Shown: piece by piece, positions 38,002 to 46,793 of the stretch
How positions within the stretch are numbered: the first letter of the stretch is position 1
Layout of the letters: each line of letters starts with the position of its first letter
From: Roseobacter sp. SK209-2-6
GTDB taxonomy: Bacteria > Pseudomonadota > Alphaproteobacteria > Rhodobacterales > Rhodobacteraceae
Assembly: GCF_000169455.1 (NCBI RefSeq)
Contig: NZ_AAYC01000006.1
Coordinates: forward strand, 1 to 64,000
Direction: 5' to 3'
Length of the DNA: 64,000 nt
The notes under the pieces: model-generated
Told to the model about the DNA's origin: nothing
Database searches by the model: none
Seen by the model: the letters and a program-made list of their open reading frames with translations, nothing else
Made by a program: the position numbers and the translations under genes

Positions 38002-38275
38002 AGCGTTAGCTCCACTTCACCTTAGACTCCGCGTAGCACGATCTCCCCTGTTTTCACCGCATTTCGGGGGTTTTTACGAGGTTTTCGATTCGAGCGAGCT
38101 ACGGTGTAGCACATCTCAAAGGCGCAAACAGGGGTCCGAAGACGGATCAATTTTCTGTCGAGATCCCCCCTTTTCTTTCCACCAATCGCTGGGCTCAGGG
38201 ATTCAAACCTCCGATGCGGTTTCTGAATTCTGCGCCCTAGTCATCCATGAAGACTATCAGAGAAGAGAAACTCAA

Positions 38276-39592
38276 ATGACACGTATGGAAAAGAGCACTC
38301 AGGAAAGACTGAGAGAGATCATGTTGGCGAACGCAAGGACGACCGTCATGCCCCCTTCCCGCAGACCACTGCAGCGTCTCGCGCACCTCAAAAATCGCCT
38401 TCACAGGATTCGACACAAGATAAAGATGCCAACGTAAAGCCGAGCAAACCTGCGGAACAGGACAAGTTCAGCGAACCGAACATCAACCGCCGGCCCGTTG
38501 GTGACGGGAAGTTTTCCTTCACTGTCCAAATTCGGCGGCGAATTGATGGCAAGCAACACAGCATGAGCAAGACATTCACTCGGCTCTCCTCGGCCAAGAG
38601 TTGGCGCAACAATAGACTGCTGGAAATTGAAGAACGTGGAGTTCCTCTACACGTAGTCGCAAATACAACAATTGCCGATGTCATCAAAGATCGTCTGCAG
38701 CGTGGGGCAGAACTTGCCCGAACCGCAGAACACACGCTGAAGTTCATTGCCAATCATGAGTTTGACCAGACCAAGGTAAGCACTCTCAATCAGCAACAGC
38801 TGTATGATTTTGCCGACCTTTTGTCATCCGAGGAACGAAGCCCGCAAACCGTAGCTGGCTACATGTCCCATCTCGCAAGAACGCTTAACTGGGCGAATGA
38901 CCGAGGAACAGTCATCCCAGTCGAAGCTGTCGCAATCGCGATGCGGACGATGTGGGAAGACGAAGTGCTCGCACGTTCGGAGCAGCGTGATCGTAGGCCA
39001 GAGGTGTGGGAACTCGATCGCATCCTTACGGCCATTTTCGAGAATAAGCGGCAAAAAATTCCCGTGGGCCAAATCCTAGTCTTTGCTCTATTCAGCGCAC
39101 GTCGCATCAGTGAGATTTGTAATCTTCGATGGGAAGACTTCAGGGAGGAAGAAGCGAAGATCCGCGTCCGCGAGATGAAGCATCCGCGCCAGAAGAAACG
39201 AAACAACGTCTGGTGCGATCTCCCCCCTGTGGCGATCGCCATAATTCGAGTGATGTCTCGAATTTCTGAGTTTATTTTCCCGTTTTGATCCCAGATCTGT
39301 CGGAGCGGCGTTCCGTCGGCATCGGGAAAAGGTCGGTGTGGTAGATCAGCGCTTTCATGACCTCCGCCACGAAGCAATCAGCCGACTCTCAGAAATAGGC
39401 ACTCAGGCGGAGTTTGTAGCCAAAACTTCTGGTCACAAAGGCGCTGCGTGTCTCGAACGCTACACCCACGTCATGAAGGTTGGAGACAAATATGAGGGTT
39501 GGTCTTGGCTGACCTTTGTCTGCGACACCCAAAACCTACCGGAAACTGAAGTTTTGGAGAGCGTCGTCCGAAAGGGGGCACGCAAAAAATAG
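38276..39592 (+). pseudogene. Tyrosine site-specific integrase, frameshifted
   Basis: A phage-type integrase gene broken into pieces. Start MTRMEKSTQERLRE has AGAAGAG upstream; a shift at the C5 run 38351-38355 is needed to enter the long frame, which then runs to a TGA at 39286-39288. Removing one T from the T4 run 39283-39286 continues it as FPFDPRSVGAAFRRHREK and on to the end at 39592. The catalytic residues are all still coded: Arg in ARRISEICNLRW, HDLRH, GHKGAACLERYTHV with the nucleophile Tyr. It abuts the 5' end of dusA and points away from it, as in dusA-integrating islands. Confidence 0.8.
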
Positions 39593-39659
39593 AATTCACC
39601 CCCCCTTTCGGATCGGAAAATTCGCTCGCAGATCGTGACCATCAGCAAAGGAGACACAA

Positions 39660-39949
39660 ATGACAACCATCGACCTTCTAATCGCTCACTTCGGCTCAAG
39701 CCCCTCGATCCCGTTTGAACAGGGGGCAGGATACCTCCAATACCACCCCGAAACGCTTCCGCAAAAAATCAACAGTGGAACAATCCGTCTCAGGTATTTT
39801 TCATTGAAGACGAAGGCGCAAACAGCCGCAGAAGCCAAAAGGCTCAAAAGTATCTTTCGCTCATCGAAATGGCCGAGCTCATCGATGAGAAAATCTCCGC
39901 TTCGAGAGATGAGTTTGCGACCCTCTGGGAGGAATTGAGTGCGGCCTGA
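39660..39949 (+). pseudogene. PrtN-like (pyocin activator family) regulator, frameshifted
   Basis: A strong AAAGGAGA ribosome-binding site precedes MTTIDLLIAHFGSSPSIPFEQ, and PETLPQKINSGTIRL follows; this resembles the PrtN family of small activators. One base is missing near 39791: adding it restores a frame VFFIEDEG then SQKAQKYLSLIEMAELIDE, which carries the QKA-x4-L-x2-LA-x2-ID family ending, and stops at 39949. PrtN-type genes often sit beside integrases of dusA islands, where they may act as excision or activation factors; here it is inactive as read. Confidence 0.65.
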
Positions 39950-40046
39950 CCACACTGAAAACAACCATTCATAGGCGCCAATCAAGCACCTTCATCTCCG
40001 GCGAAAGCCGGGGAAGATCCTCAATCAGAAAATACAGGAAGAGAAA

Positions 40047-40141
40047 ATGACAACATTGAAACCGCAAGATGTCGACGTCACTATTTCAGGTGAGAACGAC
40101 AAATATGCATCGGCAGTGATTTCGAACCCGCAAAATCAGTC
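40047..40141 (+). pseudogene. Island gene truncated by the IS3 element
   Basis: An ATG with AGGAAGAG upstream opens MTTLKPQDVDVTISGENDKY and the next dozen residues before the frame runs into the left inverted repeat of the IS at 40142. The 5' part is well formed, so a real gene was interrupted or deleted here. Family not recognised. The reading frame on the other side of the IS belongs to the Mu-like phage and need not be the same gene. Confidence 0.45.
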
Positions 40142-40167
40142 TGGCATTCCCCCAACGGGAGGTCCGG

Positions 40168-40893
40168 TTCGATTGTTAGTGCATCGTCGGCCTCTGGTCC
40201 ATCGGAACGATGCTTTCTGGCGCGGGCGGACGATATCCCAAAGCACTGTGTGGCCTGACCGTGTTGGAGTGAACTCGCCACTGCTCGATGATGATCTGGG
40301 CCTCACGCAGGCTATAGAACAGCTCACCGTTTAACAATTCATCACGGAAGCGGGCGTTGAAGCTTTCACAGTAACCGTTCTCCCATGCACTGCCCGGCAG
40401 GGCATCGCATGGCGATGTCCCGAGAGGGGTGACCCTGGTTCGATATAAGCGGTTTTTGCGCCGACGGCGGCGATCCAGTCCCGCTCCTTCTGGGCAATGA
40501 ACTCCGGGCCATTGAAGGCGCCATTGGTTCGAGCCCAATGGCGAGCGGGCCATTGTCTGATCTGATATATTGCGGCGGCCCACGCAGGATGAACAGGTCG
40601 GTCAGCGTGTCCAGCACATCGGTTGAGTTAAGTTTAAGATCGACGCGGATCATCCGTTGCCCGGCAGGCGATTTGGCCAAGCCAAATCTGCCGAGAGGGG
40701 GCCAGCCTGCGTTGTTCAGCAGGCCAGTGACCATGCGGTAGCCATAGCGCCCGTATTGGTCGGCCAGTTCTATGATGTCGTCGGTCAGACGCTCTTCATC
40801 GGCCCGGCCTTGGGACACCTTGCGCTGCGTCGATCGATGCTGACCCAGAGTGCGGCAGGCCCGGCGCTCAGACACACCCAGCTCCTTCCGCAC
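40168..40893 (-). pseudogene. IS3-family transposase orfB, rearranged
   Basis: The DDE integrase part. The start MRKELGVSERRACRTLGQHR, the middle LTDLFILRGPPQYIRSDNGP and the end ENGYCESFNARFRDELLNGE then REAQIIIEQWRVHSNT are intact IS3-family blocks. About 80 residues between NNAGW and IRVD are missing and replaced by a hairpin segment (about 40650-40690). Two further 41-bp segments shift the frame: one at 40505-40545 and one at 40386-40426. The first catalytic Asp region is deleted, so it is dead. Confidence 0.8.
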
Positions 40894-40973
40894 ATGGTCG
40901 ATGCATTTACGACGACGCGAAGGGCTCAGGGGCTCCGCCCGTTCAGGCCTGAATTGATCCGCAGGATCAATTC

Positions 40974-41258
40974 CTAGACGGCTATCACTCCCTTTGCCGC
41001 TTCCGTCAGAATGAGCTGGTCCAGCGTCAGGTCAGATACCGCGCGCCGAAGCCGCAAGTTCTCTTTCTCAAGCTCCTTCAGCCGTGCGAGCTGAGATCGC
41101 TGCATCCCACCGTAGAGCTTGCGCCATCGGCAAAAGGTCTGCTGCGTCACGCCGATCTAGCGCACCGCCTCGGCAATCGTCGCACCTTGTCCCTGCAGAA
41201 CTTCAACCTGACGAAGCTTCGATACAATCTCTTCGGGTTTCTCTCGTTTCCCAGCCAT
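40974..41258 (-). pseudogene. IS3-family transposase orfA, nonsense mutation
   Basis: Starts MAGKREKPEEIVSKLRQVEV with GGAGGA upstream, then the HTH region VRxIGVTQQTFCRWRKLYGG and the leucine-zipper-like LKELEKENLRLRRAVSDL. A TAG at 41157-41159 replaces the usual Gln codon between EAVR and IGVT. The 3' end is altered (AAKGVIAV in place of the usual AAKGNF) by a foreign piece with the hairpin GAATTGATCC-3nt-GGATCAATTC at 40951-40973. Confidence 0.8.
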
Positions 41259-41324
41259 CGCTGATCCTCCAATTTGTGGGACAATCTATCCCAGTTGGTG
41301 GACCACTTTCAGGGGGCTACTCCA

Positions 41325-41597
41325 GCCCTGGGCGATGGCAAAGCCAAATCCGCCAAAGAAGTTCTGAACCGCAAGAACGCCCCAGGCGCGGTGATTAAAT
41401 CCGCCCCTGAACAACAGCTTTTCAAGCTCTGTTATGCCTGGGCACACGCCTCCAAACGCGCCCAGCGGGACTTTGTTGAAATCAACCGTGCCGCCCTGGC
41501 CGAACTGCTGGCGGAACTTCCTGAAGACGGGGAAGAAGACCAAGAGGTCACGGCCGAGGTGATCACCTTCAGCAGCAAGCGGGAGGCGGCACAATGA
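41325..41597 (+). CDS. Phage protein upstream of MuA, 5' end lost to the IS
   Basis: About 90 residues remain open, KAKSAKEVLNRKNAPGAV then LCYAWAHASKRAQRDFVEIN and an acidic stretch ELPEDGEEDQEV. The stop overlaps the MuA start (ATGA), as expected for an early phage operon. The 5' part is missing because the IS3 right end lies at 41324. Likely a small DNA-binding or regulatory protein by position only; no family recognised. No start codon of its own can be assigned. Confidence 0.45.
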   Translation, partial: ALGDGKAKSAKEVLNRKNAPGAVIKSAPEQQLFKLCYAWAHASKRAQRDFVEINRAALAELLAELPEDGEEDQEVTAEVITFSSKREAAQ

Positions 41598-43726
41598 CCG
41601 GAACACCTACCCCAGAGCGGGTCTGGTGGTCAGCCAAGGATCTTGCCTCCGCGAAACTGCCGGGTCTGCCGGGCACAGTCCGCGGGGTCAATCTGGTTGC
41701 CGAGCGCAAGGGCTGGGCAAAACAGCCGAATGCTATCAAACACCGCCCAGGGCGTAGCGGCGGGCTCTTCTACCATTGGTCAATCCTGCCCTTAAAGACC
41801 CGTTTAAGGCTTCTTAAAGACCTGGAAAAGCAAGAGCCACAGCGCCTAGAGCGGGGCGAGGCCTGGGCCATCTATGAAGGGCTGAGCCAGAAAGCAAAAA
41901 CTGAGGCGATCACCCGTCAGGATGCCTTGCATAAAATTGGGGTCATGCACCGGAGTGGAAGCACCCATGTGCATGCTGTTGAAACTGTTGCTGTCGCGCT
42001 CGGCGTCAGTCCGCGGACTGTCTATAATTGGCTTGCTGTGGTCGAAGGCGTGGCACAGGAGGACCGGCTTGCCTACCTGGCGCCAAAGCCCCCCAAAAAG
42101 CGGACCAGAAGAGAAGACAGGGCGAAGTTCAAACCCTCTATGGACTGGCTGCAGAGCGCCTATCTGCTCCTGGAACAGCCAACCTTTGCCCAGAGCTACA
42201 GAGCAGCCGTCAAACACGCCCAATAGCAAGGCTGGGATTACCCCATCCAGAAGACCGCCAAACGCTGGATGGATGCCGCTGCTCAGCGCACCACAAAGGT
42301 TTACAAGCGCGAAGGCTTAAAGGGGCTTCTCCGGTGCTATCCGGCCCAGATCCGGGACAAATCCGGCCAGCATGCCCTGGAAGGGGTAAATGCGGATTGC
42401 CACAAATTCGATGTTTTTGTCCTCTGGCCTAACGGGAAAATCTAGCGGCCGCAGATGGTGGCCTTTCAGGATCTTTATTCGGGCAAGTTCCTGTCCTGGC
42501 GGGTGGACAACGACCCAAACAAAGTCATGGTGATGGCTGCTTTTGGCGAGATGGTGGACACCTGGGGCATTCCCAAGCGTTGTGTTTTCGACAATGGCCA
42601 TGAATTCACCAAAAAATGGATGACGGCAGGCTCCCCAACCCGGTTCCGCTTCAAAGTCCGGGAAGACGATCCACACGGCGTTCTGACCCAGCTGGGCATA
42701 AAGCTGACCTGGGCAAAGCCCGCCAGCGGGTAATCCAAGCCTATCGTGCGGGCTTTCCGCGACTTGGCAAGCGACGTGGCAAAAGACCCACGCTTTACCG
42801 GGGCCTATGTCGGCAACCGGCCTGATGCCAAGCAGGAAAACTATATGAGCCGGGCAATTCCGCTGAGCGAATTTGTCGAGGTTCTGGCCGAAAAAATGGA
42901 AGAGCACAACGCGCGGCCTGATCGCCGCTCTGACACCGCAAAAGGGCGCTCTTTTGACGAGACCTTTGCCGAAAGCTACGCAACGGCACCGATCCTGAAG
43001 GCGACGGAAGAGCAGCGCAATCTTTGGCTGATGGGACAGGCCACCGGCAAGCTGCACAAGCGAAATGGCAGCCTGACCTTTCACGAGAATGTCTACCATT
43101 GCGCCTGGATGAGCCAAGAGGCAGGCAAGCAAGTCGTTTTCCGCTTTGACCCTGAAGACCTGCACAGCGGCGTTCATGTTTACCAACCGACAGGCGAACA
43201 CCTGGGCTTTGCCGAGTGCCTGAAAAAGGTTGACTTCTTCAATCTGGAAGGCGCCCGCACTCGAGAGAAGCAGAAGCGCGACATTGCCAAAGCAGAAAAG
43301 AAACTTGCTTCTCTGCATGCGCCGATTTCACCGAAACAGCTTGCCGCAGATATGAACGCGGGCCGCGAAACCACCGACCCCACGCCGCTGGCGGAGGCCA
43401 AAGTAGTTTCCCTGGTCTTTGCCAACCGGGTTCCGGCAACCAGTTTCAAATCGCACCGCACATCGGACGCGGCCCAGGAGGCCCTCATTCTGGAACTGAA
43501 CACCGGCAAGGCCAAACCCAAAGCCCGGCCCAGACCCGGCGAGTTCAAGGTCCCAAAGGACCCTGAACAGCGGTTCCAGGATGCCTTGGACCTCATGGAG
43601 CGGCAGCGGGCTGGAAAACCCCTTGGCGTCAAGGAAGCAAGCTGGCTGGAGGGCTACTTCGACCACCCGGAATTTGAAGCACGGTTTGAGATCCACAAGA
43701 GCTTAGGCGGCAACAACGCCGGCTAA
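41594..43726 (+). pseudogene. Mu-type transposase MuA, three in-frame stops
   Basis: The frame is open across 710 codons except for TAG at 42224, TAG at 42443 and TAA at 42731. The N-terminal DNA-binding domain (WWSAKDLASAKLPGLPGTVR) is complete. The catalytic core keeps Asp at codon 268 (VNADCHKFDVF) and Asp at codon 333 (VFDNGHEF), matching MuA D269 and D336, but codon 385 is Val in SKPIVRAF where MuA has E392 (PVERAF). The C-terminal region (WLMGQATGKL, RFDPEDLHSGVHVY) is also readable. No frameshifts. Inactive both by stops and by loss of the third acidic residue. Confidence 0.9.
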
Positions 43727-43793
43727 CCCTGAAAAGAAATGACACCGCCTGGCTTTGACCCTCGGCGACGGCAACAACTGACTAGGAGCGAGC

Positions 43794-43921
43794 ATGACAC
43801 AGCACATTGAAATCGGCAACAGCGTTCAGCCCCTGACCAATGTCGCCAAAATGGCCACTTTGGTCAAAGCGCTGCAAGGCCGGACCCACGGCCTCCCCGG
43901 CCTCGTAGCGCCGGGGGCTGA
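43794..43921 (+). pseudogene. MuB-like ATPase, large internal deletion
   Basis: The start MTQHIEIGNSVQPLTNVAKM with an AGGAGCGAG ribosome-binding site, then TLVKALQGRTHGLPGLVA, matches the N-terminus of MuB/AAA ATPases just before the Walker A motif. The sequence then jumps at about 43908 into what looks like the last codons of the gene, so about 200 residues including all ATPase motifs are gone. MuB normally binds target DNA and activates MuA. Confidence 0.65.
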
Positions 43922-43925
43922 AGTA

Positions 43926-44795
43926 ATGCAGATCCCGGTAAAAAAACCCCTCGGAGCGAGAGATCCTGGAATTCATCCAGAGCCACCTGCGCTTTATCCA
44001 TGCTGAAATTGACGCCCACTGCGGCGCCAGCTTCTGGGTCCGTGAAAACTTCATTCGGTCTTTGCGGCGCAGAGGCCTGGTCACCGAATGCGGCCGCGAG
44101 GCGCATACGCAGTTTTACACCATATGGGGGGCAGAAGAGGCCACCAACCTTGAGGCCTTGGCCGCTCAAGGCCCCATCGGTGCAGAGTGGAGCCAGAAAC
44201 GGCTTGCACTGCATCTTGAGCGCCTATCCCAAGGGACGGAAGCGGTTGAACTGCCGAGCCCCGAACCTAGGGGGCTGAAGAGCGCGCAATCTGGGATTAC
44301 ATCCAGAAATTGGATTTCTTCACCACCGAAGATGTGGCCGGGATCTGCCCGATCGAAGCAACCCGCAGCCGATATTTGTCCCGCCTGAAGAACGCCCAGG
44401 CGATCCGGGTTTGGGGCCGCAGCGAAGGCAAGGTTTTCTACACGGCCAAGACCCCGGATGAAATCCGCAACGGTGCCACTGACAAGCGCAATAGCAAAGA
44501 GGGCGTCATCTGGACCGCCATCAGGCGGCAAAAGCGCTGCCGTCCGATTGATCTGTTTGCTGCGCTGGCCCCTGCCCGCCCAGACATCAGCAAAAGGAAA
44601 ATCCTCGAATATTGCCGCGTCGTGCGAAAGGCAGGCTATCTGCGGGTTTCTGCGCGCACCCGGCAACTGAAGGAAGCCCCCCCCCTCCTCTTGATAAAAA
44701 ACAGCGGCCCGCTGCCCCCGCACAATCAATCAATGACCGTCGTGATCGACCCAAATGAGGAAAAAATCGTCTACGCACCGGGAGGCCGTTTGTAA
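43926..44795 (+). pseudogene. Phage protein with three winged-helix-like repeats, two frameshifts
   Basis: Correcting one extra C in the run 43947-43950 and one missing G in 44270-44274 gives a single protein of about 290 residues: MQIPVKKPSEREILEFIQSH ... to IVYAPGGRL. It contains three similar units of 55-60 residues (EREILEFIQ...; EERAIWDYIQKLDFFTTEDV...; KEGVIWTAIRRQKRCRPIDL...), each ending in a strand-turn-strand like RVWGRSEGKVFYT or YLRVSARTR. The pattern suggests tandem winged helices binding DNA. It stands where Mu-like phages carry early regulators of unknown function. Confidence 0.6.
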
Positions 44796-45171
44796 TGTTG
44801 AGCGATAGGGAAATCATTGCCCGGGATGCCTGGGGTGAAGTCCTGCCGGACTGGATCGCCGCCTTGGTTTCAGAGTGCGACAGTGCCTCACAAAACGCTG
44901 TAGCGGCTAATCTTGGCATGAGCGCCACAGTCGTTAGCCAGGCTATCCGCAATTGCTATCCTGGCAACCTGGCGGGCATCGAAAACGCGGTGCGAGACGT
45001 CTTTATGAACGCCCCGGTCCAATGCCCGGCTCTTCGCAAGAAGGTCGAAAGCGCCGCTTGTCGTAACTTTCGCAAGCAAGCCGAGAACTGGACCCAGGCA
45101 GCCCCTTCCGGGTGCGTATGACCCGTGCCTGCCGCGCGTGTCGCATGTTCAAAAAAGAGGGCGAGCAGTGA
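44795..45171 (+). pseudogene. Phage helix-turn-helix protein, one frameshift
   Basis: MLSDREIIARDAWGEVLPDW opens a small regulator with a clear HTH, NAVAANLGMSATVVSQAIRN, at about residues 34-53. As read it ends at 45121, but deleting one C from the run 45102-45105 gives FRVRMTRACRACRMFKKEGE and a stop at 45171 that overlaps the next start. This C-terminal Cys-x2-Cys ending fits related Mu-like phage regulators. The start overlaps the previous stop by 1 bp. Confidence 0.6.
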
Positions 45172-45251
45172 CCGAACCCCTCCCTCTGAAGATCCGGCTG
45201 GCGATCTTTCTTCGCAACCTTGCCGACCATCTGGACCCCACCGGGGCCTGA
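45168..45251 (+). CDS. Very small phage protein (27 residues)
   Basis: A GTG start overlapping the corrected upstream stop (GTGA) opens a 27-residue frame ending LRNLADHLDPTGA. Similar short LRNLAD-x-LDP proteins occur at this place in related Mu-like phages as far as I recall. No GC-skew or length evidence is possible at this size. Confidence 0.35.
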   Translation: MTEPLPLKIRLAIFLRNLADHLDPTGA

Positions 45252-45295
45252 ACCCCGCGCCTTTGCGCATTCACCCAACCTTAGGAGACAAAACC

Positions 45296-45580
45296 ATGGG
45301 TAAACTGAACTATTCCGGCCTGATCCGAGCGATTGCAGAAGAAACCAGCCAATCTCAAGAGGCTGTGAAAGCAGTACTTTCGGCCCTCACCGAACAGATC
45401 ATCAAAGCCGCTGAGGGCGGATCGGACACGACAATTCCTGGCCTTGGCGTGTTCAAGCGCAGCGAGCGGGCCGCACGAAAGGGGCGCAATCCCTCCACCG
45501 GTGTGGAAATCGAGATCGCGGCCTCCTCCTCCCTTTCCTTCAAACCCGCCAAGGCGGCAAAGGACCGCCTGAACGCCTAG
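45296..45580 (+). CDS. HU-family DNA-binding protein (phage-encoded)
   Basis: A 94-residue HU/IHF-fold protein: MGKLNYSGLIRAIAEETSQS, then VLSALTEQIIKAAEGG, TTIPGLGVFKRSERAARKGR and NPSTGVEIEIAASSSLSFKP, which together give the dimerisation helices and the beta arm with RNPSTG. A TTAGGAGA ribosome-binding site precedes the ATG. HU is a cofactor for Mu transposition, so a phage-borne copy is logical. It is intact, unlike most neighbours. Confidence 0.88.
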   Translation: MGKLNYSGLIRAIAEETSQSQEAVKAVLSALTEQIIKAAEGGSDTTIPGLGVFKRSERAARKGRNPSTGVEIEIAASSSLSFKPAKAAKDRLNA

Positions 45581-45601
45581 CCCCCTCCCCTTGCGAAACT
45601 C

Positions 45602-45655
45602 CGCCCGGTTCTGCCGGGCGCGGTCATCGGGACGTGGTGATCCCGATCTGATGAG
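45602..45655. promoter_or_regulatory. Two hairpins between the phage HU gene and the next gene
   Basis: CGCCCGG-5nt-CCGGGCG at about 45602-45620 and an ATCGGGA / TCCCGAT stem at about 45627-45648. Neither is followed by a strong T run. They separate HU from the following small gene and may be weak terminators or processing sites. Confidence 0.4.
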
Positions 45656-45680
45656 CAGCCACCACTCAGGAGAATTCCAC

Positions 45681-45959
45681 ATGAACCAGGAACCAGTTTT
45701 TGCCAAGCTGGAAGACCTCAGCTTTACGCCTATCGGAGCGGTTATTCTTAGCTCCGGAAACGAACACCGATGGAGTGTTCCCCTCCCCATGGAGCAGGCC
45801 AAGGATATGGAAGCGGATGGCTTTGATATTGGTTGGCTTGCGCGCCCCCCTAAACCCAAGCTCTTCGGAATTCGAACCGGCTCCAATTCCAGCACCGGGA
45901 ATCTCCGCGCAGGGCAAAGACTACATGATGGATGCGCGCGGAGATCTGAAACCCGTTGA
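45681..45959 (+). CDS. Hypothetical phage protein
   Basis: A 92-residue frame starting MNQEPVFAKLEDLSFTPIGA after TCAGGAGA. It has a beta-rich first half (VILSSGNEHRW) and an odd low-complexity end (GCARRSETR) that overlaps the DUF3164 start by 35 bp in another frame. The last 20 residues may be frameshifted nonsense; the true end could lie near 45920. Family not recognised. Confidence 0.5.
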   Translation: MNQEPVFAKLEDLSFTPIGAVILSSGNEHRWSVPLPMEQAKDMEADGFDIGWLARPPKPKLFGIRTGSNSSTGNLRAGQRLHDGCARRSETR

Positions 45960-46524
45960 AGCCGTCAAATCTCAATATCGTCTTCAATATCGGCTTGAAG
46001 ATGAGCTGGTCCGGCGAGAGTTCGGCTATGCGCTGGCGCTTTCCAGTCAAATCAAGCGCTTCAAGGGACACTGCTATGAGAACCTGGGCCAGTTTGATGC
46101 CCTTCTGGCGCAAGAGTACAGTGCACAGAAAGGCGGTATGCGCGGGAATAAAACCTATTCGACCTTTGACGGGCTGATGCAGGTAAAGATCCGGGTTCAG
46201 GACCGGATCGCGTTTGGACCTGAGATCTTTGCGGCCAAAGCGCTCTTTGATGAATGTTTGAACGAATGGTCTGAAGATACACGCGCCGAACTTCGCTCTT
46301 TTGTCGCCAATGCCTTTGACACCGACAAAGCGGGCACGATTAATCGCAGCCATGTGTTTATTCTGTTGAACACCGAAAGCGATGACGAACGCTGGCAGAA
46401 TGGCCAGCGGGCAATCAAATACGCGATCCGCGTCATCGGTTCCGCAAGCTACATCCAGTTCCAGAACCGTGAGAGCACGGAGGACAAGTTTGAACCGGTC
46501 ACCATCGACCTGGCCAAGGCTTGA
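45925..46524 (+). CDS. DUF3164 family phage protein
   Basis: A 199-residue protein of the DUF3164 family found in Mu-like phages. Diagnostic blocks: MMDARGDLKPVEAVKS, EDELVRREFGYALALSSQIK, FDALLAQEYSAQKGGMRGNK, TYSTFDGLMQVKI, FAAKALFDECLNEWSED and ANAFDTDKAGTINRS then WQNGQRAIKYAIRVIGS. An AGGGCA precedes the ATG. Family members usually have about 8-10 more residues before MMDA, and an in-frame extension with KDY before it exists, so the start is uncertain. Function unknown. Confidence 0.8.
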   Translation: MMDARGDLKPVEAVKSQYRLQYRLEDELVRREFGYALALSSQIKRFKGHCYENLGQFDALLAQEYSAQKGGMRGNKTYSTFDGLMQVKIRVQDRIAFGPEIFAAKALFDECLNEWSEDTRAELRSFVANAFDTDKAGTINRSHVFILLNTESDDERWQNGQRAIKYAIRVIGSASYIQFQNRESTEDKFEPVTIDLAKA

Positions 46525-46535
46525 GAGGTGCGCTC

Positions 46536-46790
46536 ATGGCAATGACCGAAGAACAGATCCGCAAATCGATCCGGGAAGGCTTCAGACTTTATGCAACGCG
46601 GGTCAACACGGCCTCTCTGGTTCTGGACAGTCGCCTTGCCCTCACTGAAGCCCAGCTTGAGCTGACCAATCTGCACCCCGGCCTCTTGGCCCAGGTCGCA
46701 CATGATGAAAGCAGTCCCATCGTGGACCGCCTGGTCAACCGCATCCTTGAGCTTCACCCCTTTGTACCCCTGATTGCGACGAGTAGCTGA
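46536..46790 (+). CDS. Hypothetical phage protein (84 residues)
   Basis: MAMTEEQIRKSIREGFRLYA with GAGAGGTG upstream, helical and amphipathic, ends ELHPFVPLIATSS. Conserved in position between DUF3164 and GemA in related phages by my recollection. No domain recognised. Only 3 bp separate its stop from the gemA ATG. Confidence 0.55.
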   Translation: MAMTEEQIRKSIREGFRLYATRVNTASLVLDSRLALTEAQLELTNLHPGLLAQVAHDESSPIVDRLVNRILELHPFVPLIATSS

Positions 46791-46793
46791 GTC

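Larger units (their letters stand above)
40142..41324 (-). mobile_element. Degenerate IS3-family insertion sequence
   Basis: The two ends form an imperfect inverted repeat of about 25 bp, TGG-x-ATTCCCCC-type on the left and its counterpart TGGAGTAGCCCCC read inward from 41324. Inside are orfA and orfB of an IS3-family transposase on the minus strand, both broken. No clear target duplication flanks it (GTC on the left, GCC on the right), as if an end was lost or the junction rearranged. Four short perfect or near-perfect hairpins interrupt the coding parts. Confidence 0.8.

Noticed and set aside
38041-38120. Possible tRNA gene as integration target near dusA
   Set aside because: No cloverleaf or T-loop sequence could be found; dusA itself explains the insertion site.
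40142-41324. Active IS3 element
   Set aside because: orfA has a nonsense codon, orfB lacks about 80 residues including part of the catalytic core, and target repeats are not evident.
42317-43318. Open frame of 333 codons opposite the MuA pseudogene
   Set aside because: Its stop-free length reflects codon bias of MuA on the other strand; no recognisable domain.
41594-43726. Stop codon reassignment as an explanation for TAG/TAA in MuA and IS3 orfA
   Set aside because: Chromosomal genes in the window end normally, two of the three stop types are involved, and the MuA catalytic Glu is also lost, so decay is simpler.
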